Shown piece by piece: positions 1 to 7,860 of a stretch of DNA of 64,000 nt (within the stretch, counting starts at the first letter, position 1; each line of letters starts with the position of its first letter). The notes beneath the pieces are model-generated. The model saw only the letters and a program-made list of their open reading frames with translations. It was not told the origin of the DNA and did no database searches. Origin of the DNA: Pseudomonas sp. ABC1 (lineage in GTDB: Bacteria > Pseudomonadota > Gammaproteobacteria > Pseudomonadales > Pseudomonadaceae); the NCBI RefSeq assembly GCF_013395055.1, contig NZ_CP058349.1, forward strand, positions 3,657,501 through 3,721,500, written 5' to 3'. Position numbers and translations under genes: made by a program.

Positions 1-79
1 GGCGCTGCTGTACGCGAGTGGCAATCTGCTGGCGAATATCGGCAGCGATCGTTTTACCGTCGATCAATTGTGCGGTCAT
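1..79 (-). CDS. folD: FolD, methylenetetrahydrofolate dehydrogenase/cyclohydrolase (5' end only)
   Basis: Only the first 26 codons are inside the window; the gene runs off the left edge. The ATG is at 79-77 and the peptide begins MTAQLIDGKTIAADIRQQIA, which is the typical start of Pseudomonas FolD. This cytosolic bifunctional enzyme converts methylene-tetrahydrofolate to formyl-tetrahydrofolate. It is transcribed away from the tRNA cluster to its right. The call rests on the N-terminus alone, since no catalytic residue is in view. Confidence 0.8.
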   Translation of the reverse strand, partial: MTAQLIDGKTIAADIRQQIATRVQQR

Positions 80-203
80 GTCGCTTGGCTAACCATCGGA
101 GGGGATTGAAAAAGGGCGTGCATTCTCGCATGTCGTGCCATTCAGGCAAAGTCGTGGATATTGCAGGGGAGTTTAACTATCTGAAATTTTTTGATTTTTA
201 CTG

Positions 204-232
204 TTGACCAGCCGTTTTCCGATCTATAAGAT
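204..232 (+). promoter_or_regulatory. Candidate sigma-70 promoter of the tRNA cluster
   Basis: TTGACC at 204-209 and TAAGAT at 227-232 are separated by 17 bp and followed by a GC-rich stretch, as in stable-RNA promoters. They lie about 105 bp before tRNA-Arg. An overlapping TATAAG (225-230) would give a 15-bp spacer instead. No transcript data support the choice. Confidence 0.45.
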
Positions 233-342
233 TCGTCCCGCTTGTCGAGCACAGCCTGTCACAGGGTAGAAAAGCTAAAGAAGAGTTTCTTCAATAGCAT
301 TCAAGCTTGAACACGTGGTTCATATGAATTTCGAGTTCGAAA

Positions 343-419
343 GCGCCCGTAGCTCAGCTGGATAGAGCACCCGCCTTCTAAGCGGGTGGTCGCAGGTTCG
401 AGTCCTGCCGGGTGCGCCA
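343..419 (+). tRNA. tRNA-Arg (anticodon TCT)
   Basis: A 77-nt cloverleaf with encoded CCA. The acceptor stem is GCGCCCG/CGGGTGC with one G-T pair. The anticodon loop CTTCTAA is closed by a CCCGC/GCGGG stem and gives TCT. The T-loop GGTTCGAGTCC is standard. It is the first of three tRNAs in the cluster. Confidence 0.97.
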
Positions 420-450
420 TTGAGTGCTCTGGCACAAGCAAAGCAATATG

Positions 451-526
451 GTGGGCGTAGCTCAGTTGGTAGAGCACAGGATTGTGGCTCCTGGTGTCGA
501 GGGTTCGATCCCCTTCGTCCACCCCA
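451..526 (+). tRNA. tRNA-His (anticodon GTG)
   Basis: A 76-nt cloverleaf with encoded CCA and acceptor stem GTGGGCG/CGTCCAC. The anticodon loop is TTGTGGC, giving GTG. The base before it (G450) can serve as the extra G-1 of tRNA-His, facing discriminator C523. It lies 31 bp after tRNA-Arg. Confidence 0.97.
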
Positions 527-533
527 TATTCCA

Positions 534-566
534 GAACGCCAGGCCAAAAGCCTGGCGTTCTTGTTT
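534..566 (+). terminator. Terminator-like hairpin between tRNA-His and tRNA-Leu
   Basis: A perfect 11-bp stem, GAACGCCAGGC (534-544) and GCCTGGCGTTC (550-560), with a 5-nt loop and the tail TTGTTT. It has the form of an intrinsic terminator but lies inside the tRNA array, 15 bp before tRNA-Leu. It may instead mark a processing site or cause partial termination. Confidence 0.6.
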
Positions 567-581
567 CAAGCCCCCTGTCAC

Positions 582-666
582 GCGGACGTGGTGGAATTGG
601 TAGACACACCAGATTTAGGTTCTGGCGCCGCAAGGTGTGAGAGTTCGAGTCTCTCTGTCCGCACCA
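582..666 (+). tRNA. tRNA-Leu (anticodon TAG)
   Basis: An 85-nt class II tRNA with a long variable arm and encoded CCA. The acceptor is GCGGACG paired with the CTGTCCGC side, and the anticodon loop TTTAGGT gives TAG. It is the last gene of the cluster. Confidence 0.96.
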
Positions 667-748
667 TGTAAGTAGCTGTTTTAAAAGAATTTCATTTGGC
701 TTCCGTCTTGAATGGAGGTGCTTTTGGAGAGCTTTTGGGATAAGCACA

Positions 749-781
749 TGAAAAAGGCAGCCTTTGCAGGCTGCCTTTTTT
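749..781 (+). terminator. Intrinsic terminator of the tRNA cluster
   Basis: A GGCAGCC/GGCTGCC stem extended by an A-tract on the left and a T-tract on the right, with loop TTTGCA. The A and T tracts on either side would let it also work for MarR transcripts arriving from the right. Confidence 0.85.
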
Positions 782-923
782 CGTTTCCGGGCTGTGGTTT
801 TGCGTTCGAGTGCATGCTTGGACCGTCTTGATTGTTTTATCGGGCCAGGTGTCGCCAGGCCATCGCTGCCGGCGTGTGGTTCATATGGTCGTTTCGATGT
901 GTGGCTTCTATCGTGAGTCGGGC

Positions 924-1397
924 TTATCGCGTCTCGTCGTCGGCAGGTTCCTGGTGGTCTGCCGTGCGTTTGCCTGCGAGGGCCAGGTTGACCGAAAGCC
1001 AGTTGCTGACAGCGGCGTCCCCGGTTTCGGCGAATGCGCGGGTCAGCAGGCGGGCCTGCTCGCGGCGCAGGGCGTGTTCCAGCCTGGCGCCTTCGGCGCT
1101 CAGTTGCAGTTTGCGCTTACGCTTGTCGTCTTCGTCGGGCAGGCTTTCCACCAGGTGCATTTCCAGTAGCTGGCGCAGCGGGATGTTCAGCGCCTGCTTG
1201 CTGACGCCGAGATAGCCGAGCAGGTCTTTCACGCTCAGGCTCGGGTAGTTGGCAATGAAGAACAGGATGCGATGGTGTACGCGGGACAGTCCGCGACGCG
1301 CGAGCATCTCGTCGGGCTTGGCGGTGAAGGCCTGATAAGCCAGGAAGAAGCTTTCCATTATCTGGCGCTGAATGGTGCTTTTTTTTAGGTCAGGCAT
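924..1397 (-). CDS. MarR-family transcriptional regulator
   Basis: A 157-residue winged-helix protein. The recognition region spans about residues 55-95 and includes LSVKDLLGYLGVSKQALN, followed by a basic wing (DEDDKRKRKLQL). I use the internal ATG at 1397 (MPDLKK), which gives the usual MarR length; an in-frame ATG at 1439 would add 14 residues. Neither start has a strong Shine-Dalgarno sequence. The gene is divergent from the aminotransferase-GST pair, so it probably regulates that pair and itself. It resembles the regulator next to a similar aminotransferase/GST pair in P. aeruginosa. The ligand is unknown. Confidence 0.85.
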   Translation of the reverse strand: MPDLKKSTIQRQIMESFFLAYQAFTAKPDEMLARRGLSRVHHRILFFIANYPSLSVKDLLGYLGVSKQALNIPLRQLLEMHLVESLPDEDDKRKRKLQLSAEGARLEHALRREQARLLTRAFAETGDAAVSNWLSVNLALAGKRTADHQEPADDETR

Positions 1398-1430
1398 ATT
1401 GACGTATTTGTGGGCGTGAGAGTAGTTTTG

Positions 1431-1445
1431 GTCAAGCATTTTGAC
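1431..1445. promoter_or_regulatory. Candidate MarR operator
   Basis: GTCAA-GCATT-TTGAC is a perfect 5-bp inverted repeat with a 5-bp spacer. It lies in the intergenic region between the divergent MarR gene and the aminotransferase. The position fits an operator controlling both; binding is inferred. Confidence 0.4.
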
Positions 1446-1465
1446 TTATCAGGCTCCGTACTCCA

Positions 1466-2662
1466 ATGGCTTTTTCCGAACGCATCGACCGTCTCAAGAG
1501 TTCCCTCATCCGTGAAATCCTGGCGGCCGCTCAGCGGCCGGAGGTCATGTCCTTCGCGGGTGGCCTGCCTGCCGAACCGATGTTGCCCAAGGTGTCCTGG
1601 GACGAGATGCCGGTCAGTGTCGGCCAGTACGGCATGAGTGAAGGGGAGCCGGCGCTGCGCGAGGCGATTGCCGAGCAGGCGAGGGCGCTGGGCGTAGCGT
1701 GCGACGCCAGCCAGGTGCTGGTGCTCAGCGGCTCGCAGCAGGCGCTCGACCTGGTATCCAAGCTGTATATCGACAAGGGTACCGAGGTGCTGCTCGAGGC
1801 GCCGACCTACCTTGCCGCCCTGCAGTCGTTCCAGTTGTTCGGGGCCGAGTGCCTGACGGTGCCCCTGCAGCCTGACGGAATCGACCTGCAGGCGCTGCGG
1901 ACTCGGCTGGAGCAGAGCAAGCCTGCGTTCGCCTACCTGATTCCCACCTTCCAGAATCCCTCGGGCATGCGCTACAGCGCCGAGAAGCGAGCGGCCGTGG
2001 CGGCCTTGCTCGACGAGTTCGGTGTGACCTTGCTGGAGGATGAGCCTTATCGCGATCTAGTGTTCGATGAGGTGGAGGCGCGGCCTGTCGTCAGCCACCT
2101 GCGGACGTCCAGCTGGATCTACATGGGGACGGTATCGAAGACGTTGCTGCCGGGGCTGCGTGTCGGCTATCTGATCGCAACGCCTGATTTGTTCCCGCAC
2201 TTGCTGCGACTGAAGCAGGCCGCCGACCTGCACACCAATCGCATCGGCCAGTGGCAGGCACTGCAATGGCTGGGCAGCGAACCCTACCGGCAGCACCTGC
2301 AAGACCTGCGGCAGTTCTACCGCGAGCGCAGGGACAGGATGCAACTGGCGCTGGAGGAGCATTTCGGTGATATCGCCGAATGGAGCATTCCCCAGGGCGG
2401 CCTGTTTTTCTGGCTGGCGCTGAAACAGCCGGTGGATACGCGGGTCTTGTTACAGGCGGCGTTGGCGCAGAACGTGGCCTTTATGCCGGGTGAGGCGTTC
2501 TTCGTGGAGCCGGAGCGCAATCCGGGTTACCTGCGGCTGAACTTCAGCCATGTGGAGCCGGCGCGCATGAATGAGGGGCTGCGACGGTTGGCGAGTGTCA
2601 TCAAGACCGAGCAGAAAGCCTGGCGCGAGCGTGCCAGTGAATTGTCCGTGCAGGATGTGTAG
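1466..2662 (+). CDS. PLP-dependent class I/II aminotransferase (2-aminoadipate/aromatic type)
   Basis: A 398-residue cytosolic fold-type I aminotransferase. Asn164 lies in FQNPSG, Asp192 (pairs with the pyridine nitrogen of PLP) in LEDEPY, and the PLP-binding Lys225 in SKTLLPGLRVGY. The sequence falls in the group that includes bacterial 2-aminoadipate and multi-substrate aminotransferases, many of which are fused to GntR domains; this one is stand-alone. It is followed after 11 bp by a glutathione S-transferase and is divergent from a MarR regulator. There is little Shine-Dalgarno sequence before the ATG. The amino-donor and acceptor pair cannot be read from sequence. Confidence 0.85.
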   Translation: MAFSERIDRLKSSLIREILAAAQRPEVMSFAGGLPAEPMLPKVSWDEMPVSVGQYGMSEGEPALREAIAEQARALGVACDASQVLVLSGSQQALDLVSKLYIDKGTEVLLEAPTYLAALQSFQLFGAECLTVPLQPDGIDLQALRTRLEQSKPAFAYLIPTFQNPSGMRYSAEKRAAVAALLDEFGVTLLEDEPYRDLVFDEVEARPVVSHLRTSSWIYMGTVSKTLLPGLRVGYLIATPDLFPHLLRLKQAADLHTNRIGQWQALQWLGSEPYRQHLQDLRQFYRERRDRMQLALEEHFGDIAEWSIPQGGLFFWLALKQPVDTRVLLQAALAQNVAFMPGEAFFVEPERNPGYLRLNFSHVEPARMNEGLRRLASVIKTEQKAWRERASELSVQDV

Positions 2663-2673
2663 CGGAGGGGTGT

Positions 2674-3276
2674 ATGTTCAAGGTCTATGGCGATTACCGG
2701 TCGGGCAACTGCTACAAGGTCAAGCTGATGTTGCACCTGCTTGGTCGGGCCTATGAGTGGGTGCCGGTCAATATCCTGCGGGGTGAAACCCGTTCGGAAG
2801 AATTCCTGCAGAAGAACCCCAACGGCAAGATTCCGGTCCTGGAACTGGAGGATGGAACCTGCCTGTGGGAGTCCAACGCCATTCTCAACTTCCTCGGAGA
2901 GGGCAGCCCACTGCTACCGACCGATCCGCGCCTGCGTACCCAGGTGCTGCAATGGCAGTTCTTCGAGCAGTACAGCCATGAGCCGTTCATCGCCGTTGCG
3001 CGCTACATCAAGGTCTACCTCGGCCTGCCGGCGGAGCGCCAGGAAGAGTACGAGGCCAAGTTGCTGGATGGCTATCACGCGCTGAATGTGATGGAGCAGC
3101 AACTGGTGCGCACGCCTTACCTGGTCGGCGACCACTATTCGATCGCGGATGTGGCCTTGTATGCCTATACGCATGTGGCCCATGAAGGCGGCTTCGATAT
3201 GAGCGGGTACCCGGCCATTGGCGAATGGTTGAAGCGTGTCGAGGCGCAACCTGGGCACGTCGGAATGTTCGACTAG
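2674..3276 (+). CDS. Glutathione S-transferase family protein
   Basis: A 200-residue cytosolic GST. The N-terminal thioredoxin-like domain (about 1-80) carries the cis-proline in GKIPVLEL and the glutathione-contacting WESNAI. The helical C-terminal domain ends with the YSIADVALYAYTH N-capping motif typical of the family. A good ribosome-binding site (GGAGGGG) precedes the ATG. It is probably cotranscribed with the aminotransferase and ends just before a strong terminator. Its electrophilic substrate is unknown. Confidence 0.9.
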   Translation: MFKVYGDYRSGNCYKVKLMLHLLGRAYEWVPVNILRGETRSEEFLQKNPNGKIPVLELEDGTCLWESNAILNFLGEGSPLLPTDPRLRTQVLQWQFFEQYSHEPFIAVARYIKVYLGLPAERQEEYEAKLLDGYHALNVMEQQLVRTPYLVGDHYSIADVALYAYTHVAHEGGFDMSGYPAIGEWLKRVEAQPGHVGMFD

Positions 3277-3300
3277 CAGGTCGACGGGCGGGGCATGTGA

Positions 3301-3343
3301 GGCTCCAGGCTTGCGGTTGGCAAGCCTGGAGCCTTTCTTATTT
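3301..3343 (+). terminator. Intrinsic terminator after the GST gene
   Basis: A perfect 14-bp stem, GGCTCCAGGCTTGC (3301-3314) and GCAAGCCTGGAGCC (3320-3333), with loop GGTTG and tail TTTCTTATTT. The tail overlaps the stop codon of the convergent folE. The T-tract is on the plus strand only, so it serves the aminotransferase-GST transcript. Confidence 0.9.
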
Positions 3344-3898
3344 CACCAGTCCGAGGAATTCGCTGCGGGTGGCGGCATTCTCACGGAAGGCGCCAAGCAT
3401 GACGGAGGTGATCATGGACGAGTTCTGCTTCTCGACTCCACGCATCATCATGCACATGTGCTTGGCTTCGATGACGACCGCGACACCGGCTGCGCCGGTG
3501 ACCTGCTGAACTGCCTCGGCGATCTGCTGGGTCAGGTTCTCCTGGATCTGCAGGCGTCGTGCGTACATGTCGACGATGCGCGCGACTTTGGACAGGCCCA
3601 GCACCTTGCCATTCGGAATGTAGGCGACATGCGCCTTGCCGATGAAGGGCAGCAGGTGGTGTTCGCACAGGGAATACAGCTCGATATCCCGGACCAGCAC
3701 CATTTCGCTGTTGTCGGAGCTGAACAGGGCTCCGTTGGTGACTTCTTCCAGGGTCTGTTGGTAACCCTTGCACAGATACTGCATCGCCTTGGCTGCACGC
3801 TTGGGCGTATCCCGCAGACCTTCACGGTTCACATCTTCGCCGAGCTGGCCGAGGATTGCGGTGTAGTGGCTTTCTATTTCTTTATTACGAGAGTCCAT
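3338..3898 (-). CDS. folE: GTP cyclohydrolase I
   Basis: Catalyses GTP to 7,8-dihydroneopterin triphosphate, the first step of folate and pterin synthesis. The 186-residue protein has the zinc ligands Cys78 and His81 (in LCEHHLLPF) and Cys149 (in KHMCMMMRG), plus the conserved GVEKQNSSMITS segment near the C-terminus. The start at 3898 (MDSRNKE) is preferred because TGGAAG lies about 10 bp upstream. A possible ATG 21 bp earlier has no such site. It is convergent with the GST gene. P. aeruginosa has more than one folE paralogue, so the number suffix is not assigned. Confidence 0.95.
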   Translation of the reverse strand: MDSRNKEIESHYTAILGQLGEDVNREGLRDTPKRAAKAMQYLCKGYQQTLEEVTNGALFSSDNSEMVLVRDIELYSLCEHHLLPFIGKAHVAYIPNGKVLGLSKVARIVDMYARRLQIQENLTQQIAEAVQQVTGAAGVAVVIEAKHMCMMMRGVEKQNSSMITSVMLGAFRENAATRSEFLGLVK

Positions 3899-4025
3899 GG
3901 GGCTTCCAGGGATTGGCAATGTTCTTGGCGGACGCTCTTGGAGTCGTATCCGCCATCAGGGGCACAGTTGCCTGTGCGTCGGGGATTGTACTGTTCTTGC
4001 GGGCAGATACCGAGGGTATTGGTAA

Positions 4026-4844
4026 TCAGCGTGTCGCGATCCAGATCAGCAGGCCTGCCTGAAACAGGCAGAAGGCGATCAGGCAGACGATGGTGAAGCG
4101 TAGCGTGCCGTCTTCGCGACGGTATTTGGCCATTTGCTCCAGTAGCTCGCCGATCCGGTTTTCCTGTTTGGCGAGGTTCTGGTCCGCTTGTTCGAGCATG
4201 CTGGCCGAATCCAGTAGTTCGATGATCTGGACCTTGTCCTGGTTCCAGTCGCCGCGCAGGCTGCTGACGCGCGGTGCCGAATAGGCGCTTTTGAATGGGT
4301 GTTCGGGGTCGTACTCGATATCGAAGCCCTGGGTCTGCAGGAAGTGGTCGCGCAACTGGCGCTGTTCCTCGCTGCCTTTTTCCGTCAGGGCGCCGCTCTC
4401 TACCAGGTAGTGGGCCCAGTGCTTCTGTGCCCAGAGTGCCGCCTGTGCCAGCAGGAAGCGGCCGAGGCCGCGATTGGCCGGCACGATGTTCAGGCCTTCT
4501 TCGGGGCCGAAGCGCAGGGTCTTGTTGGCATGGTCGGCCCAGACCTCAAGGGTGTTCAGCTTGCGCGAGCGGCTCTGCCCCGCCTGGTTGATGAACAGCC
4601 GCAGGAGGCTTTCCTCGTCGCTGTGGCGCTCCACCTGGGCCAGTTCGACGAAACGCAACGGACGCGCGCCGGTATGTTTGTCGGCCGCCAGGGGCGCCAG
4701 GCGCAACAGCCGGAAACGCTCGGGCGCCAGCTCTTCCCAGGGATGGGGCTGTGGCGTTTGCGGCGCTTCGTCGGCAGGGGCTTGTGGCGGAGCGGGAGTA
4801 TCGGTCATTCCTGGCATCTCGTCGGGTACAGGCTCGCGTGTCAT
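4026..4844 (-). CDS. Conserved protein of unknown function with a C-terminal membrane anchor
   Basis: A 272-residue protein I cannot name. Visible parts: a proline- and alanine-rich N-terminus (1-35), a globular middle rich in charged residues, a likely coiled coil at about 213-245 (LLDSASMLEQADQNLAKQEN), and one hydrophobic segment at about 249-269 close to the C-terminus. This suggests a tail-anchored inner-membrane protein with its bulk in the cytoplasm. It lies between folE and an exported hydrolase, and a similar arrangement is remembered from the P. aeruginosa folE region. Start choice is uncertain, because in-frame ATGs occur 27 and 36 bp downstream. Confidence 0.75.
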   Translation of the reverse strand: MTREPVPDEMPGMTDTPAPPQAPADEAPQTPQPHPWEELAPERFRLLRLAPLAADKHTGARPLRFVELAQVERHSDEESLLRLFINQAGQSRSRKLNTLEVWADHANKTLRFGPEEGLNIVPANRGLGRFLLAQAALWAQKHWAHYLVESGALTEKGSEEQRQLRDHFLQTQGFDIEYDPEHPFKSAYSAPRVSSLRGDWNQDKVQIIELLDSASMLEQADQNLAKQENRIGELLEQMAKYRREDGTLRFTIVCLIAFCLFQAGLLIWIATR

Positions 4845-4873
4845 TTTCGTTATCGGCGGCGGCCAGTCTAACT

Positions 4874-5836
4874 CTATGCTGGCAGGATGGCATTGTTTCG
4901 CAGGAATTCGCCGATTGCCTTCAGAAGTTCATGGGCGATAGGCCGTTCTGCGTCGTCATAGGAGGCCAGTTGCCGGATGCCATGCTCGGGGACAATGCGC
5001 AGCATGTGGTTCATGCCTTCGATCAGGCTCAGTTGAGCATCGGGGCGGGCTGCATGCAGGCGCCGGGCGTCTGCGGCCTGTACCTGGATATCGTTGAGCC
5101 CCTGGACAATCAGGGTTGGCACCCCGGCATTGGCCATGGCGCGGGCCGGATCCTGGCGCAGCAGTGAGATCAGGTAAGGCTGGACGCTGGGCCTGAACAG
5201 CGCATCCAGCGTATCGGGCACTTCAGGAACCTGGCGCCCGGCCTTGAGCTCGTCGAGCAGGTAGCCTGCGCTGGCCAGCAACGGTGGCGGCAGGCGACCC
5301 TGTAGTTGCTCGCGCAGCAACTGGTCGATGGGACGACCGCTGCCGGCCAGGCTGATCAGCGCCGTCGCGCCACTGCGCGGGGCGGCCAGGCTGGCGATCA
5401 GTGCGCCTTCGCTGTGGCCCACCAGCAGCAGCGGCCCGAAGCGAGGATCGGCCTTGAGCGTCCGGGACCAGGACAGGGCATCCTCCACATAACCCTCCAG
5501 GCTCAGTTGGCGCTCATCCACCGCGGTTGCGCGGCTGGCGGCAATCCCGCGTTTGTCGTAGCGCAGGCTGGCGACGCCCTGGCGGGCGAGGGCGTAGGCA
5601 AGCTTTTTAAGCGTGTCGCTATGGGCCTGCGGATTGTTGCCGTCGCGGTCAGTGGGGCCCGAGCCGGCGATGATCAGCGCAATCGGCACCGGATAATCAC
5701 GCTTGGGCAGCAGCAGGGTGCCGTACAGTGTTCCGCTGGCGATCTGCTGCTGCATGGGTTGGCTGAGCAGGGTGTGGGAGAAGGCACTCGGAATGGACAT
5801 GAAGAAGAGGGTCGTGAGCAGAATTAGAAGGCGCAT
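4874..5836 (-). CDS. Exported alpha/beta hydrolase (dienelactone-hydrolase/esterase-like)
   Basis: A 320-residue protein from the ATG at 5836, which gives a clear signal peptide (about 1-20, MRLLILLTTLFFMSIPSAFS). The serine hydrolase triad is probably Ser142 (GHSEG), Asp249 (QGLNDIQV) and His277 (GMNHM). The oxyanion region is IIAGSGPTDRDG, typical of putative peptidase/esterases of this type. It is divergent from aroC and 29 bp upstream of the anchored protein of unknown function. The physiological substrate is unknown. Starting at the upstream ATG (5905) would bury the signal peptide. Confidence 0.8.
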   Translation of the reverse strand: MRLLILLTTLFFMSIPSAFSHTLLSQPMQQQIASGTLYGTLLLPKRDYPVPIALIIAGSGPTDRDGNNPQAHSDTLKKLAYALARQGVASLRYDKRGIAASRATAVDERQLSLEGYVEDALSWSRTLKADPRFGPLLLVGHSEGALIASLAAPRSGATALISLAGSGRPIDQLLREQLQGRLPPPLLASAGYLLDELKAGRQVPEVPDTLDALFRPSVQPYLISLLRQDPARAMANAGVPTLIVQGLNDIQVQAADARRLHAARPDAQLSLIEGMNHMLRIVPEHGIRQLASYDDAERPIAHELLKAIGEFLRNNAILPA

Positions 5837-5997
5837 GCTGGATCTTGCGTTGGTTGGATGAGGGGCGCTTGCCGTGGCATGGAGCGCTTGCGCCTTTGGA
5901 GTCATGGCCGTGACGAAAGTGCCGGGGTGGCGGCAAGCCGCCGACGCTCAGGTATACTGCCTGACTTTTCCTACAGGCTGATCGCGGAGCGTCCTGC

Positions 5998-7089
5998 ATG
6001 TCCGGCAATACCTACGGCAAGCTGTTCACCGTCACCACCGCTGGCGAGAGCCACGGCCCGGCCCTGGTCGCCATCGTCGACGGTTGCCCGCCAGGACTGG
6101 AGCTTTCCCTGGAGGACCTGCAGCGCGACCTCGACCGGCGCAAGCCCGGCACCAGCCGGCACACCACCCAGCGCCAGGAAGCCGACGAGGTGGAAATCCT
6201 CTCCGGCGTGTTCGAAGGCCGCACCACCGGCTGCGCCATCGGCCTGCTGATTCGCAATACCGACCAGAAGTCCAAGGACTACTCGGCGATCAAGGACCTG
6301 TTCCGCCCGGCCCATGCCGACTACAGCTATCACCACAAGTACGGTCTGCGCGACTACCGTGGTGGTGGCCGCAGTTCCGCGCGGGAAACCGCCATGCGCG
6401 TGGCGGCGGGCGCCATCGCCAAGAAGTACCTGGCGAGCCTCGGCATCAGCGTGCGCGGCTACATGAGCCAGCTCGGCCCTATCGAGATTCCGTTCAAGGG
6501 GTGGGAGAGTGTCGAGCAGAACGCGTTCTTCAGCCCCGATGCGGACAAGGTGCCGGAGCTGGAGGCCTATATGGACCAGTTGCGCCGGGACCAGGATTCG
6601 GTCGGCGCGAAGATTACCGTGGTCGCTGAGGGCGTATTGCCGGGTCTCGGCGAGCCGATCTTCGACCGCCTGGACGCCGACCTGGCCCATGCCCTGATGA
6701 GCATCAACGCGGTCAAGGGCGTCGAGATCGGTGCGGGCTTCGCCAGTGTCGCCCAGCGCGGCACCGAGCATCGTGATGAGCTGACGCCCGAAGGTTTCCT
6801 GTCCAACAACGCCGGCGGCATCCTCGGCGGGATCTCCAGTGGCCAGCCGATCGTTGCCCATATCGCGCTCAAACCGACGTCCAGCATCACCACGCCGGGC
6901 CGCTCCATCGATGTCGACGGCAATCCGGTGGAGGTGGTGACCAAGGGGCGTCATGACCCCTGTGTCGGCATTCGCGCCACGCCCATCGCCGAGGCGATGA
7001 TGGCCATCGTGCTGCTCGACCACCTGCTGCGTCACCGTGCGCAGAATGCCGAGGTGAAGGTGAATACGCCGGTGCTGGGGCAGTTATGA
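5998..7089 (+). CDS. aroC: Chorismate synthase
   Basis: Converts 5-enolpyruvylshikimate-3-phosphate to chorismate using reduced FMN, the last step of the shikimate pathway. At 363 residues it is full length. It shows the signature GESHGPALVAIVDGCPPG near the N-terminus, the basic loop SARETAMRVAAGAIAKKYL, and the FMN-binding GGISSGQPIV. Its stop codon overlaps the ATG of the next gene (ATGA), so the two are translationally coupled. Confidence 0.98.
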   Translation: MSGNTYGKLFTVTTAGESHGPALVAIVDGCPPGLELSLEDLQRDLDRRKPGTSRHTTQRQEADEVEILSGVFEGRTTGCAIGLLIRNTDQKSKDYSAIKDLFRPAHADYSYHHKYGLRDYRGGGRSSARETAMRVAAGAIAKKYLASLGISVRGYMSQLGPIEIPFKGWESVEQNAFFSPDADKVPELEAYMDQLRRDQDSVGAKITVVAEGVLPGLGEPIFDRLDADLAHALMSINAVKGVEIGAGFASVAQRGTEHRDELTPEGFLSNNAGGILGGISSGQPIVAHIALKPTSSITTPGRSIDVDGNPVEVVTKGRHDPCVGIRATPIAEAMMAIVLLDHLLRHRAQNAEVKVNTPVLGQL

Positions 7090-7613
7090 GCATTCTCGGC
7101 ATCTATCTCCAGGCGCAGCCCGAGCAGCCGCTCAAGATGCTGACCCACCATGAAGACATCGCCGCCGAGCTGGCGCCGCTCGGCGTCACCCTGGAGCGCT
7201 GGCAGCCTGCGACGCCGATCTCGGCCACGGCCAGCGACGATGAATTGCTGGCTGCCTACCGGCAGCCGGTCGCGGCGCTGCTGGACGGGCAGGGTTACAC
7301 CGGGCATGCGCTGCTGCGCCACGACCACCCGAGCCTTGCGGAGCGCTTGGGTGAGCATCGCCAGGTGGGCGGCGAGGCATTCTTGTGTTTGTCCGGCAGG
7401 GCGCTGTTCAGCTTGCCCCATGGCGAGTACGTCTACCGTGTGCTGTGCGAGCGGCATGACCTGCTGAGCCTTCCCGCAGGCACGCAGCACTGGCTGGACC
7501 TGGGCGAGAACCCCTATTTCGTCGTGATCCGCTGTACCCGTGGCGAGGCGCCGGAGTCGAGCGCGGGATCGCTCGCCGAGTACTTCCCCAGCCTGGATGA
7601 CCTGGGGCTCTGA
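7086..7613 (+). CDS. Acireductone dioxygenase-like cupin, one metal ligand altered
   Basis: A 175-residue cupin that aligns with bacterial acireductone dioxygenase (MtnD) along its length: the N-terminal THHEDIAAELAPLGV segment, the VYRVLCERHDLLSLPAGTQHW barrel and the ENPYFVVIR strand. MtnD binds its metal through His-x-His-x3-Glu plus a later His. Here the equivalents are His91, Gln93, Glu97 and His135, so the second histidine is replaced and the acidic GEDE stretch has become VGG. In canonical strains the gene acts in methionine salvage next to mtnB and mtnC; neither is present here. It is coupled to aroC by ATGA. It may have altered metal preference or a different reaction, or be inactive. 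Confidence 0.7.
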   Translation: MSILGIYLQAQPEQPLKMLTHHEDIAAELAPLGVTLERWQPATPISATASDDELLAAYRQPVAALLDGQGYTGHALLRHDHPSLAERLGEHRQVGGEAFLCLSGRALFSLPHGEYVYRVLCERHDLLSLPAGTQHWLDLGENPYFVVIRCTRGEAPESSAGSLAEYFPSLDDLGL

Positions 7614-7860
7614 ACTCCACCCCTCTCGGGCTTTGCCTGGCGCTCGAGAAAACAGCATCCACCGTCTTCTTCGAGACATTCATCTTTACCGCATTGCGCC
7701 TGCCGCAGCCCTTGCCAAACCGGGTGGCACCTTAATGGCCATCCCGTTGTCTTAACTGTCGCCGGGCCGGAAGGCCCGCTCTGCAACACCTGGGAAATAT
7801 CCCTGCCTCTTCATGATCGCCACGATCACGCCTTCTCATCAGCGAAAGGAGCACTCGCTC

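Noticed and set aside
301..747. Open frames across the tRNA cluster
   Set aside because: They run through three clear tRNA genes and are typical false calls on such DNA.
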